DNA from: Microbacterium oxydans
GTDB lineage: Bacteria; Actinomycetota; Actinomycetes; Actinomycetales; Microbacteriaceae
Direction of reading: 5' to 3'
Length of the DNA: 64,000 nt
NCBI RefSeq assembly: GCF_900095745.1
Contig: NZ_FMIR01000015.1
Span: forward strand, 186,001 to 250,000
This document shows positions 7,597 through 15,286 of the stretch, one piece after another. The notes under the pieces are model-generated. The model searched no databases. It was not told the origin of the DNA and worked only from the letters and a program-made list of their open reading frames with translations. Within the stretch, counting starts at the first letter, position 1. Each line of letters starts with the position of its first letter. The position numbers were made by a program, and so were the translations under genes.

Positions 7597-9003
7597 TCAC
7601 ACTCCGGCGAGCACCGAACCGAGGATGCCGGCGGCCTCGGCGAAGCGCGTGGGGTCGGCATTCGCGTAGTTGAGCCGCGCGTACGAGCCGGAGGGCTCGG
7701 CGGGGAACCACTCGGACCCGGGGGCGATGATCACACCGCGCACCTCGCAGTCGCGGACGACCTGTGCGACATCCGTCCCCTCGGGGAGCCGCACCCACAG
7801 GTTCAGGCCGCCTGCCGGGATGCCCTCGACCTGCGCCGACGGGGCGTGCTCGGCCAGGCTCGAGACCAGCAGGTCGCGGCGCGCGCGCAGGTGCTCGCGG
7901 AACCCGCGCAGGTGCGTGCGCCAGGCGGGCTGCGTGACCACGTCGAGCGCGGCGGCCTGCAGCAGCCCGCTCACGTACATGGACTCCGCCGCACGGTCGG
8001 CCAGGATCCGCTCTCGCGCAGGCCCCCGGGCGATCACGGCCGCGACGCGCAGCGCGGGCGAGGCGCTCTTGGTGAGGGAGCGCAGGTACACGACATGGCC
8101 GTCGTCGTCGGATGCGGCGATCGGTCGCGGCTCGGCATCGATCCCCAGGTCGTGCGCCCAGTCATCCTCGATCAGGAAAGCCCCGTGCTGGCGCACGGTC
8201 TCGAGCACGCCCTCCCCCGTCGCGGTCGACCACTGCGCGCCGGTCGGGTTGGCGAACGTCGGCTGCGCGTAGAACGCTCGGGCTCCCGTCTGCGCGAACG
8301 CCCGCTCCACGTCATCCGGATCGGGACCCTGGGGCCCGGAGGGGATCGGCACCAGCACGACACCCGCCTGCGCGGCGGCGAGCAGCGCACCCCAGTAGGT
8401 GGGTGACTCGACGAGCAGCGGCTGTCCTGGGCCTACGACCGCACGGAAGATCGAGCTCAGCCCGCTCTGGCTGCCCGAGATGATGAGGGCATCCCGCGCC
8501 GATGCGGGTGTGATGCCGGCGGGTGCGGTAGCGGCGAGCTCTCCCGCGAACCAGGCCTGCAGCTCCGGCAGCCCCGCGGCGGGCGAGCGGGTCAGTGCTT
8601 CGTCGGTGCGCGCAGCGCGCACGAGCGCCTGCCGCACCAGCCGCGCCGGCAGCAGTTCGACCGCGGGGTAGCCGGAGTGGAGCCCGATCGCCTCCGGGGA
8701 GACCGTGCGCTGCGTGGACGACAGGCCCACGAGTCCCGAGGGCGCCGTGCCGAGCGCTGCGGTCTGCCAGCCGTAGTCCGCCGAGCGGGCGGCGCGGATC
8801 GCGCGGACGAAGGTGCCGGCGCCCGGACGCGACTCCACCAGCCCGAGCCGGACGAGCTGCTGCATCGCCTTCTGCACCGTGACCGGGCTCGCCCCGTATT
8901 CCGCCATGAGCGCCCGGTTCGACGGCACGCGCGCCCCCGGAGATGCCGAGGCGACCCATGCGCGGACACCGGCGACGATCCGGTCACTGCTATCCTGACT
9001 CAT
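7597..9003 (-). CDS. MocR-type regulator (GntR winged helix plus PLP-dependent aminotransferase-like domain)
   Basis: 468 residues. Residues 1-75 form a GntR winged helix (RVPSNRALMAEYGASPVTVQKAM, then LGLVESRPGAGTFV). From about 110 there is a class I aminotransferase fold with SGSQSGLSS, PTFANPTG and SLTKSASPALR, where the Lys is the expected PLP attachment site. Members use PLP or amino-acid/aminosugar ligands to switch a neighbouring transporter or enzyme gene. The ATG at 9003 (MSQDSS) is used; the open frame runs further upstream but through the divergent gene. Its start codon overlaps that of the EamA gene on the other strand (CATG at 9001-9004). A -10-like TACTCT on the minus strand 8 nt upstream would fit a leaderless transcript. 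Confidence 0.87.
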   Translation of the reverse strand: MSQDSSDRIVAGVRAWVASASPGARVPSNRALMAEYGASPVTVQKAMQQLVRLGLVESRPGAGTFVRAIRAARSADYGWQTAALGTAPSGLVGLSSTQRTVSPEAIGLHSGYPAVELLPARLVRQALVRAARTDEALTRSPAAGLPELQAWFAGELAATAPAGITPASARDALIISGSQSGLSSIFRAVVGPGQPLLVESPTYWGALLAAAQAGVVLVPIPSGPQGPDPDDVERAFAQTGARAFYAQPTFANPTGAQWSTATGEGVLETVRQHGAFLIEDDWAHDLGIDAEPRPIAASDDDGHVVYLRSLTKSASPALRVAAVIARGPARERILADRAAESMYVSGLLQAAALDVVTQPAWRTHLRGFREHLRARRDLLVSSLAEHAPSAQVEGIPAGGLNLWVRLPEGTDVAQVVRDCEVRGVIIAPGSEWFPAEPSGSYARLNYANADPTRFAEAAGILGSVLAGV

Positions 9004-9048
9004 GACAGTAGAGAGTAGCGTTATCGCTCCGCGATCGACAGTGCTATC
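8986..9048. promoter_or_regulatory. Divergent MocR/EamA control region with TGCTATC direct repeats
   Basis: TGCTATC occurs at 8988-8994 (in ACTGCTATC) and again at 9042-9048 (in AGTGCTATC), 54 bp apart in the same orientation, flanking the two overlapping start codons. GACAGT is also repeated, at 9004 and 9036. MocR regulators commonly bind direct repeats, so these are candidate sites. -10-like TATCCT (8991-8996) for the plus-strand gene and TACTCT on the minus strand lie back to back. The assignment is inference. Confidence 0.35.
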
Positions 9049-9955
9049 GACGCGCGCCGGCCTCTGGTGGGGGCTACTCGGCGTCACCGCCTTCTCGTTC
9101 ACCCTCCCGTTCACACGGATCGCCGTCGACGGCCTCTCCCCGCTGTTCATCGGCGCAGGGCGCGCGGTCGTCGCCGCCCTCCTCGCCGGAATCGCCCTGG
9201 CCGCGACACGGCAGCGCATCCCCACACGAGTGCAGTGGTGGCGACTGGCCATCGTCGCCGGCGGAGTCGTGGCCGGATTCCCGCTGCTCACCTCGTTCGC
9301 GATGACCACGACCCCCGCCAGTCACGGCGCCGTCGTGATCGGCCTGCTGCCCGCCGCGACCGCCGTCGCCGTGGTGGTCCGCACCGGCGAGCGCCCGAAC
9401 CGCTCCTTCTGGATCTTCGCGATCGTCGGCGCGGTCGCCGCCGTCGTGTTCGCCGCCCTGCAGAACGGCGGACTCGGCTCCCTCACCACTGCCGACCTGC
9501 TGCTGTTCGGAGCCGTGCTGGCCGCAGCGATCGGCTATGCGGAGGGCGGTCTGCTCGCCCGCGAGCTCGGCTCCTGGCAGACGGTGTCGTGGGCGCTGAT
9601 CGCCGCCGCCCCACTCATGGGCGTCCTGACCATGGTGTCGGCGATCCAGCAGCCACCCGCGGCGAGCCCCGTGCAGTGGCTCGCCTTCGCCTACCTCGCC
9701 GCGGTAAGCATGTTCCTCGGATTCTTCGCCTGGTACCGCGGACTCGCGATCGGACCGATGGCGCAGGTGAGCCAGATCCAGCTCGTCCAGCCCGTGATGA
9801 GCATCGCGTGGGCCGCCCTCCTGCTGCACGAGCCGATCGGCTGGGCCACCGCCGTCGGAGGTCTCGCGGTCATCGCCTGCGCCGCGCTCGCGGTGCGCAC
9901 CCGCCTGAAAGTCCACCCCCGAACCGAACGGCCGCCCCGAGAAGAGGAATCCTGA
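9002..9955 (+). CDS. EamA/DMT-family transporter
   Basis: 317 residues with ten predicted helices in two EamA repeats. The first begins at GLWWGLLGVTAFSFTLPFTR and the second around DLLLFGAVLAAAIGYAEGG, ending with WAALLLHEPIGWATAVGG. This family mostly exports amino acids or metabolites, and the substrate is unknown here. ATG 9002 overlaps the start codon of the divergent MocR gene. GTG 9041 is an in-frame alternative that would leave a 37-bp intergenic region. The stop overlaps the next start (TGATG at 9953-9957), so the PaiB-like gene is translationally coupled. MocR control is likely from the arrangement. Confidence 0.85.
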   Translation: MTVESSVIAPRSTVLSTRAGLWWGLLGVTAFSFTLPFTRIAVDGLSPLFIGAGRAVVAALLAGIALAATRQRIPTRVQWWRLAIVAGGVVAGFPLLTSFAMTTTPASHGAVVIGLLPAATAVAVVVRTGERPNRSFWIFAIVGAVAAVVFAALQNGGLGSLTTADLLLFGAVLAAAIGYAEGGLLARELGSWQTVSWALIAAAPLMGVLTMVSAIQQPPAASPVQWLAFAYLAAVSMFLGFFAWYRGLAIGPMAQVSQIQLVQPVMSIAWAALLLHEPIGWATAVGGLAVIACAALAVRTRLKVHPRTERPPREEES

Positions 9956-10563
9956 TGCGCCACACACCCCGCTACCTGATGACCGACCCCGACGAGGTCA
10001 AGCGCCTCATCCGCGGCAACCCGTGGGCGACGTTCGTCTCCCCGACGAGCACCGGACTCGTCGCCTCGCACTACCCCACGCTGCTCATCGAGGATGAAGA
10101 GGGCATCGTGATCGCCAGCCATTTCGGACGGCCCGACGATGAGCTCCACGAACTCGGTCGGCACGAGGTTCTCGTGATCATCCAGGGGCCGCACGACTAC
10201 GTCTCACCGAGCCTGTATGCGCCGGGCGACCGGGTCCCCACGTGGAACCACGTGACCGCGCACCTCTACGGCACCCCCGAGATCCTCAGCGAGGAGGAGA
10301 ACTACGCCATGCTCACGCAGTTGACCGACCACTTCGAGAACGGGCAGGACCACGGTCGGCATCTGTCGGAGGACGAGCCGGGCACCCGTCGAGCGGCGAA
10401 GGGAACCGTCGGCCTGCGGATGCGCGTAGCCCGCTTTGACGCGCGCGCCAAGCTCAGCCAGAACAAGCCGCCCGAGGTGCGCGACAACATCACGGCGCGG
10501 TTCGCCGAGACGAACAGCGCACTCGCGTCGGAGATGCGGCGAGTCAGCGGGGAGCGACCGTGA
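9955..10563 (+). CDS. PaiB-like FMN-binding protein
   Basis: 202 residues, the usual size for the PaiB/'FMN-binding negative transcriptional regulator' family. The family pattern is visible in the N-terminal MRHTPRYLMTDPDEVKRLI, then ASHYPTLLIEDE, SHFGRPDDELHE, VLVIIQGPHDYVSPSLY and VPTWNHVTAHLYG, ending with LSQNKPPEVRDN. Bacillus PaiB was described as a sporulation/protease repressor, but most homologues behave like split-barrel flavoproteins, so a flavin-dependent role is equally plausible. Start ATG 9955 has AGAGGAAT upstream and overlaps the preceding stop by one base. Confidence 0.85.
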   Translation: MRHTPRYLMTDPDEVKRLIRGNPWATFVSPTSTGLVASHYPTLLIEDEEGIVIASHFGRPDDELHELGRHEVLVIIQGPHDYVSPSLYAPGDRVPTWNHVTAHLYGTPEILSEEENYAMLTQLTDHFENGQDHGRHLSEDEPGTRRAAKGTVGLRMRVARFDARAKLSQNKPPEVRDNITARFAETNSALASEMRRVSGERP

Positions 10564-10570
10564 TCGGTCT

Positions 10571-11020
10571 CTAGATGCAGGCCCAGCAGTACACGCGGTG
10601 GCCGGATGCGGCGGCGCGACGCGCGAGAGCGGCGAGGTCGCGCGCGAACGCGGCCAACTGCGCCGGATCTGCACCCTCGAGCTCCTCGGTCTGCGACCAC
10701 GGCTCGGCTACCTCGGCCAGGCGCGCGTCGTCGGCTGCGGCGAGCGCCGATGCCAGAGCATCCGTCACCGTGATGACGATCCGGTCGTAGTCTTCGCTCA
10801 TCGCGAGGTTGTGGCCGGCGCGGGGGTCTTCGGTCACGTCGTCGTACGGGGTGCCCATGAGCAGCGCCTCGAGCGTGCCGAGCTGCACGACGGGATCGAT
10901 ACCGCCGAGCGTGCCGGCGTCGAAACCGGAGTCCGTCGCGGTCGGCCCGCCCTCCACGTCGAGGACCTTCACGGCCTCTTCGTCGGATGCGGCGGAGAAG
11001 TAGTCGTAGATCACACTCAT
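10571..11020 (-). CDS. Uncharacterised small acidic protein (possibly DUF1877-like)
   Basis: 149 residues, acidic, without signal peptide or membrane helix. The N-terminus MSVIYDYFSAASDEEAVKVL is followed by GGIDPVVQLGTLEALLMG, an ITVTDALASALA helix and the ending GHRVYCWACI. Proteins of this general shape are found in actinobacteria and recall DUF1877 members, but I do not recognise a function. ATG 11020 is chosen over ATG 11029 by the apparent conserved start. The gene ends 8 nt after the convergent PaiB-like gene. Its upstream 150 bp holds no other feature that I can identify. Confidence 0.55.
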   Translation of the reverse strand: MSVIYDYFSAASDEEAVKVLDVEGGPTATDSGFDAGTLGGIDPVVQLGTLEALLMGTPYDDVTEDPRAGHNLAMSEDYDRIVITVTDALASALAAADDARLAEVAEPWSQTEELEGADPAQLAAFARDLAALARRAAASGHRVYCWACI

Positions 11021-11169
11021 GCTCGACATCCTGCCAGGCCGCGCCGACCTCGAGCTGCCGTGACACTAGTCACCCCAGGTCGTGACGGGGCGACACTTCC
11101 GCGGAGTCCGGCGGTCGGATGGACTGAGTACAGACGCGGAACCCGATCCGCCGATCGAGAAAGAGCCTC

Positions 11170-12114
11170 ATGCGCAAGCCCTGGAAAGTCGTCCTCACCA
11201 CCCTCGGAGTCATCGTGGCCGTACCCGTGCTCGCCATCGCCTCCACAGCGATCGGCAACGTGATCGCGACGCAGGTCGAGACAACCGCATTCACGCCGTA
11301 CGGAGAGTCCGTGACGGTCGACGGCAAGTCCATGAACGTCGTCGTGGCCGGGGAGGGTGACGAGACCATCGTGCTGCTGCCCGGACTCGGCACGGCCGCG
11401 CCCGCGCTCGACTTCGAACCGCTGATCGCCGAGCTGCAGGACGACTACCGGGTGGTCGCGGTGGAGCCCTTCGGCACCGGGCTCAGCGACCAGACCGATG
11501 TCCCACGCACCGGCGAGAACATCGCCCGCGAGGTGCACGAGGCGCTGCAGGAGCTGGGCATCGACCGGTATGCGCTGATGGGGCACTCGATCTCCGGTAT
11601 CTACGCCCTCCCCTACACCGCCGCCTACGCCGACGAGGTCACGGCGTTCATCGGCATCGACAGCAGCGTGCCCGACCAGCCGGGGTGGGACGATCCGATC
11701 CCCACGTCGACCATCGCCACGCTCTCCGGGCTCGGAGTCACGCGGGTGCTGAGCGCGATCGCTCCCGATCCTTACGAGGGCCTGCCGTACGACGACGAGA
11801 CGAAGGACCGGATGCGGGTGCTCAGCGCGCGGAACGCGGCCGCGCCGACATTGCTCGACGAGATGGATCGTGCCTCCTCGAACTTCGCCGCAGTGAGCGG
11901 CACGACCTTCCCCAGCGACCTTCCCGTGCTGCTGTTCATCGTGGACGAGGATGCCGAGGTCTCCGGCTGGCGGGAACTGCACGAGGCGCAGGCCGCGAGT
12001 GTCGACCGTGGCGAGGTCGTCGGGATCGACGGCGGCCACTACCTCCACCACACGCAGTCGCCCGAGCTGGCGGCACAGACCCGCGTGTTCCTGGATTCGC
12101 TCGCGACCGACTGA
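11170..12114 (+). CDS. Alpha/beta hydrolase, N-terminally membrane-anchored
   Basis: 314 residues beginning with a short basic segment and one hydrophobic helix (residues about 8-34), so it is probably an anchored or exported enzyme. The hydrolase fold shows an oxyanion region LLPGLGTAAPALDF, the nucleophile elbow MGHSISG (Ser140), an acidic residue in FIVDEDAEVSG and a final histidine in IDGGHYLHHTQSPE. The substrate cannot be inferred. ATG 11170 is preceded by GAGAAAGAG, a plausible ribosome-binding site. Neighbouring genes point in other directions, so it appears to be monocistronic. Confidence 0.8.
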   Translation: MRKPWKVVLTTLGVIVAVPVLAIASTAIGNVIATQVETTAFTPYGESVTVDGKSMNVVVAGEGDETIVLLPGLGTAAPALDFEPLIAELQDDYRVVAVEPFGTGLSDQTDVPRTGENIAREVHEALQELGIDRYALMGHSISGIYALPYTAAYADEVTAFIGIDSSVPDQPGWDDPIPTSTIATLSGLGVTRVLSAIAPDPYEGLPYDDETKDRMRVLSARNAAAPTLLDEMDRASSNFAAVSGTTFPSDLPVLLFIVDEDAEVSGWRELHEAQAASVDRGEVVGIDGGHYLHHTQSPELAAQTRVFLDSLATD

Positions 12115-12145
12115 CCGACGGGCACCCGCTCTCCCGGTCGCGTGC

Positions 12146-13324
12146 CTAGCCCGAGACGAGCCACAGCACGAGCACGGCGGCGAGCACCGTCGGCACCGCG
12201 GCCACCACTCCCCACAGCAGGAAGCGGCTCCATCGGATCGTCACCCCCAGCGCGACGATCCGGTTGTGCCAGAGCAGGGTCGCGAGCGAGGCCCACGGAG
12301 TGATGAGCGGGCCGATGTTCACGCCGATCAGCAGCGCCATCAGCGCGACGGGGTCACCGGCCGCGGGTTCGAGCACGAGATATGCCGGGAGGTTGTTGAT
12401 CGCGTTGGCGCTCACGGCCCCGAGCGCGGCCAGTCGGAACAGGTCACCGGGAGCGTCGCCGGTCGCCGTCGGCGAGGTGAGGAAGTCGAAGAGCCCCTGC
12501 GCGTGCGCAGACTCGACCAGCACGAACAGCGACGCCGCGAGAGCGAGCGCCTGCCACGGGACGAGCGAGAGGCGCAGCGCCCGCCGTCGCCGCACCGCGA
12601 ACAGGCCGATCAGCGCGAGGGCAGCGGCCGTGGCCGGGATCCAGACATCGTGGGTGAGAGCGAGCAACGGCATCAGGACGAGAAGGACGCCGGTGGCGCT
12701 CCAGAACAGAGCCGGATCGGCGGGACGCCGTGGCACCGGCGTCTCATACGCGCCGAAGACCGTGCGCCGATGCATGACGGTGAGGATCGCGACGGGCACG
12801 AGGATGCCGACGAGCGTGGGCGCCCAGCTCAGCGCGAAGAACGCCCCCGGCCCGTCGCCGATGGCCGGGGCGGCGAGCAGATTGGTGAGGTTCGAGACCG
12901 GGAGCGCGAGCGATGCCGTGTTCGCGAGCCACACGGTCGCCAGCGCGAACGGAAGGGGTGAGACGCCGATGCTCTGCGCCAGGACGACCACCACCGGAGT
13001 GACGATCACGGCGGTCGTGTCGAGCGACAGGAACACCGTGCTCACCACGGCGAGCGCCACGACCAGCGCCCACAGCGCGAGCACCCGTCCTCGACCCCAG
13101 CGGGCGAGACGCTGCGAGACTACGTCGAACACGGCCGCGTCACGGGCGAGCTCGGCGACGATCGTGATCGCGACGACGAAACCCAGAACGGGGGCGGTCC
13201 GCGCGCCGAGCGCCCCGGCATCGGAGCGCGGCAGGAACCCGGTGAGCACGCAGGCGAGGGCGACCACGACGAGTGCGCCGACGACCCACGTCCCGGCCCC
13301 GATCCGCAGCTTCCTGATCCCCAC
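12146..13324 (-). CDS. ArsB/NhaD-superfamily (SLC13-like) permease
   Basis: About 392 residues with 10-11 hydrophobic helices. Superfamily motifs are VFLSLDTTAVIVTPVVVVLAQ, SLALPVSNLTNLL and, in the second half, AVSANAINNLPAYL followed by NIGPLITPWASLATLLW. These match ion-transporter proteins related to arsenite and Na+/dicarboxylate carriers. No arsR, arsC or other arsenic gene is near, so arsenite as substrate is not supported. GTG 13324 is proposed as start, since longer frames would run into the kdp promoter boxes. It is divergent from kdp and its start is only 20 bp from the first CCGTGAG box, so potassium-linked regulation is possible. Confidence 0.75.
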   Translation of the reverse strand: MGIRKLRIGAGTWVVGALVVVALACVLTGFLPRSDAGALGARTAPVLGFVVAITIVAELARDAAVFDVVSQRLARWGRGRVLALWALVVALAVVSTVFLSLDTTAVIVTPVVVVLAQSIGVSPLPFALATVWLANTASLALPVSNLTNLLAAPAIGDGPGAFFALSWAPTLVGILVPVAILTVMHRRTVFGAYETPVPRRPADPALFWSATGVLLVLMPLLALTHDVWIPATAAALALIGLFAVRRRRALRLSLVPWQALALAASLFVLVESAHAQGLFDFLTSPTATGDAPGDLFRLAALGAVSANAINNLPAYLVLEPAAGDPVALMALLIGVNIGPLITPWASLATLLWHNRIVALGVTIRWSRFLLWGVVAAVPTVLAAVLVLWLVSG

Positions 13325-13344
13325 CTCGTGAGCATAGGGCCGAA

Positions 13345-13428
13345 CCGTGAGCAACCCGTATGCATCCTCGGCGGGGGTGTAGGGGAACCGTGAGGATCGA
13401 CGGATCCGCCCGCGCACGGGAGTTGTAT
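13345..13428. promoter_or_regulatory. kdp promoter with putative KdpE-type boxes
   Basis: CCGTGAG is at 13345-13351, ACCCG at 13354-13358, GCATCC at 13362-13367, GTAGGG at 13379-13384 and CCGTGAGGATCG at 13388-13399. The second CCGTGAG box starts 43 bp after the first. A -10-like TTGTAT (13423-13428) starts 35 bp after 13388 and lies 7 nt before the GTG of the first small ORF. Word order, inner spacing and the 35-bp distance match the region in front of the KimA-like gene. KdpD/KdpE encoded downstream are the obvious regulators (inference). Confidence 0.65.
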
Positions 13429-13435
13429 CGGATCC

Positions 13436-13519
13436 GTGCTCGACATCATCTACATCGCGCTGACTCTCGCGCTGTTCGCCCTCGTCTCCCTGGTCGCCAA
13501 GGCGGTGGACCGCGCATGA
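13436..13519 (+). CDS. 27-residue membrane peptide ORF at the head of the kdp operon
   Basis: GTG 13436 to TGA 13519 encodes [20 protein letters not shown] followed by AKAVDRA, a single hydrophobic helix with a short basic C-terminus. Its stop overlaps the kdpF start in the ATGA arrangement, and the GTG lies 7 nt after a -10-like hexamer, so it may be translated leaderless. It is too short for standard gene calling. It resembles a second KdpF-like stabilising subunit in size and topology, although it lacks the KdpF ending PERF. Expression is unproven. Confidence 0.5.
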   Translation: MLDIIYIALTLALFALVSLVAKAVDRA

Positions 13520-13605
13520 TCGTCTTCGAGATCATCGCGGCCGTCGTCGCCGTCGCGGCCGTCGTCTACCTCGTCGTCGCGCTCGTCGCCCCGGAGCGAT
13601 TCTGA
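13516..13605 (+). CDS. kdpF: KdpF, small subunit of the Kdp K+-ATPase
   Basis: 29 residues, one transmembrane helix, ending in the family pattern [12 protein letters not shown]. KdpF stabilises the KdpFABC complex at the membrane. Start ATG 13516 overlaps the stop of the preceding small ORF, and its own TGA shares a base with the kdpA ATG (TGATG). Confidence 0.85.
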   Translation: MIVFEIIAAVVAVAAVVYLVVALVAPERF

Positions 13606-15284
13606 TGGGTGCGGCGATCTGGTTCGGCATCCTGCAGCTCACGGCCGTCGTAGTCGTGCTCGTGCTGCTCTACCGCCCGCTCGGTGACTACATCGCCCGG
13701 GTGTATACCTCGGCGAAGGACCTGCGCGTCGAGCGCGGCGTCTACCGGCTGATCGGCGTCGACTCGTCCTCCGAGCAGACCTGGCGCGCCTACGCCCGCA
13801 GCGTGCTCGCGTTCTCGGTCGTCGGGCTGCTGCTCGTCTACGGGCTGCAGCGGCTGCAGGCGTTCCTGCCGCAGTCTCTGGGGCTGCCCGCCGTGCCCGA
13901 AGGACTCGCATTCAACACCGCGGCATCCTTCGTCGCGAACACCAACTGGCAGTCGTACTCGCCCGAGCAGACCATGGGCTACACCGTGCAGCTCGCCGGC
14001 CTCACGGTGCAGAACTTCGTCTCGGCGGCGGTCGGACTCGCCATCGCGATCGCGCTGATCCGCGGCCTCGCGCGCCGGGGCTCGGCGACCATCGGCAACT
14101 TCTGGGTCGACCTGATCCGCGGTCTCGGCCGCATCCTCCTCCCGATCGCCCTGATCGGTGCGGTGGCCCTCCTCGCGGGCGGCGTGATCCAGAACTTCGC
14201 GGGCTTCACCGACATCACCACCGTGTCGGGCGGCACCCAGACCATCCCGGGCGGACCGGTCGCCTCGCAGGAGGCGATCAAGCTCCTCGGCACCAACGGC
14301 GGCGGCTTCTTCAACGCCAACTCCGCGCATCCGTTCGAGAACCCGACCGGGTTCACGAACCTGCTGGAGGTGCTGCTGATCCTCGTCATCCCGTTCTCCC
14401 TCCCCCGCACGTTCGGGCGCATGGTGGGCGACCACCGACAGGGCTACGCGATCGCCGCGGTCATGGGCACGATCTTCCTGATCTCGACGTTCGCACTCTC
14501 GGCGCTCGAACTGGCCGGCCGCGGCAGCGCACCCGAGCTCGCCGGAGCGGCGATGGAGGGCAAGGAGGTGCGCTTCGGCATCCTCGGCTCCACGCTGTTC
14601 GGCAGCGCAAGCACGCTCACCTCGACCGGTGCGGTCAACTCGATGCACGACTCGTACACGGCACTCGGCGGCATGATGCCGATGCTGAACATGATGCTCG
14701 GCGAGGTCGCCCCCGGCGGCGTCGGCTCGGGCCTCTACGGCATGCTCGTGCTCGCGATCATCGCCGTGTTCGTCGGCGGACTGCTCGTCGGACGCACCCC
14801 CGAGTACCTCGGCAAGCGCATCGGTCCGCGGGAGATCAAGCTCGCGAGCCTCTACATCCTCGTCGTCCCGGCACTGGTCCTCGGCGGTACGGCCCTGAGC
14901 TTCGCGATCCCCGGCATCCGGGAAGACGTGGAGGCCACCAGCATCCTGAACCCGGGCGTGCACGGCATGAGCGAAGTGCTCTACGCGTTCACCTCGGCCG
15001 CGAACAACAACGGCTCGGCCTTCGCCGGACTCACCGCGAACACCCCGTGGTTCAACACCGCTCTCGGCGTCGCGATGCTGCTCGGACGCTTCCTCCCCAT
15101 CGTGCTCGTGTTGGCTCTCGCCGGATCGTTCGCGGCGCAGGAGCGGGTGCCCGCCACCTCGGGCACGCTGCCCACCCACCGGCCGCAGTTCGTCGGCCTC
15201 CTCCTCACCGTGACGGTCGTCGTGACCGCCCTCACCTACTTCCCCGTGCTCGCACTGGGACCCCTCGCCGAAGGACTCGTCTGA
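13605..15284 (+). CDS. kdpA: KdpA, potassium-binding channel-like subunit
   Basis: 559 residues, the normal length for KdpA, with about ten transmembrane helices derived from four channel-like repeats. Selectivity-loop regions are visible: [15 protein letters not shown] (about 108), [20 protein letters not shown] (about 229) and AANNNGSAF near residue 465. KdpA binds and translocates K+ and is powered by KdpB in the membrane complex. It is coupled to kdpF by a one-base overlap and followed after 2 nt by kdpB. Confidence 0.97.
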   Translation: MGAAIWFGILQLTAVVVVLVLLYRPLGDYIARVYTSAKDLRVERGVYRLIGVDSSSEQTWRAYARSVLAFSVVGLLLVYGLQRLQAFLPQSLGLPAVPEGLAFNTAASFVANTNWQSYSPEQTMGYTVQLAGLTVQNFVSAAVGLAIAIALIRGLARRGSATIGNFWVDLIRGLGRILLPIALIGAVALLAGGVIQNFAGFTDITTVSGGTQTIPGGPVASQEAIKLLGTNGGGFFNANSAHPFENPTGFTNLLEVLLILVIPFSLPRTFGRMVGDHRQGYAIAAVMGTIFLISTFALSALELAGRGSAPELAGAAMEGKEVRFGILGSTLFGSASTLTSTGAVNSMHDSYTALGGMMPMLNMMLGEVAPGGVGSGLYGMLVLAIIAVFVGGLLVGRTPEYLGKRIGPREIKLASLYILVVPALVLGGTALSFAIPGIREDVEATSILNPGVHGMSEVLYAFTSAANNNGSAFAGLTANTPWFNTALGVAMLLGRFLPIVLVLALAGSFAAQERVPATSGTLPTHRPQFVGLLLTVTVVVTALTYFPVLALGPLAEGLV

Positions 15285-15286
15285 CC

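Noticed and set aside
12146..13324. Arsenite efflux pump (arsB)
   Set aside because: Only superfamily-level similarity, and no arsR, arsC or acr3 nearby. The context is potassium transport.
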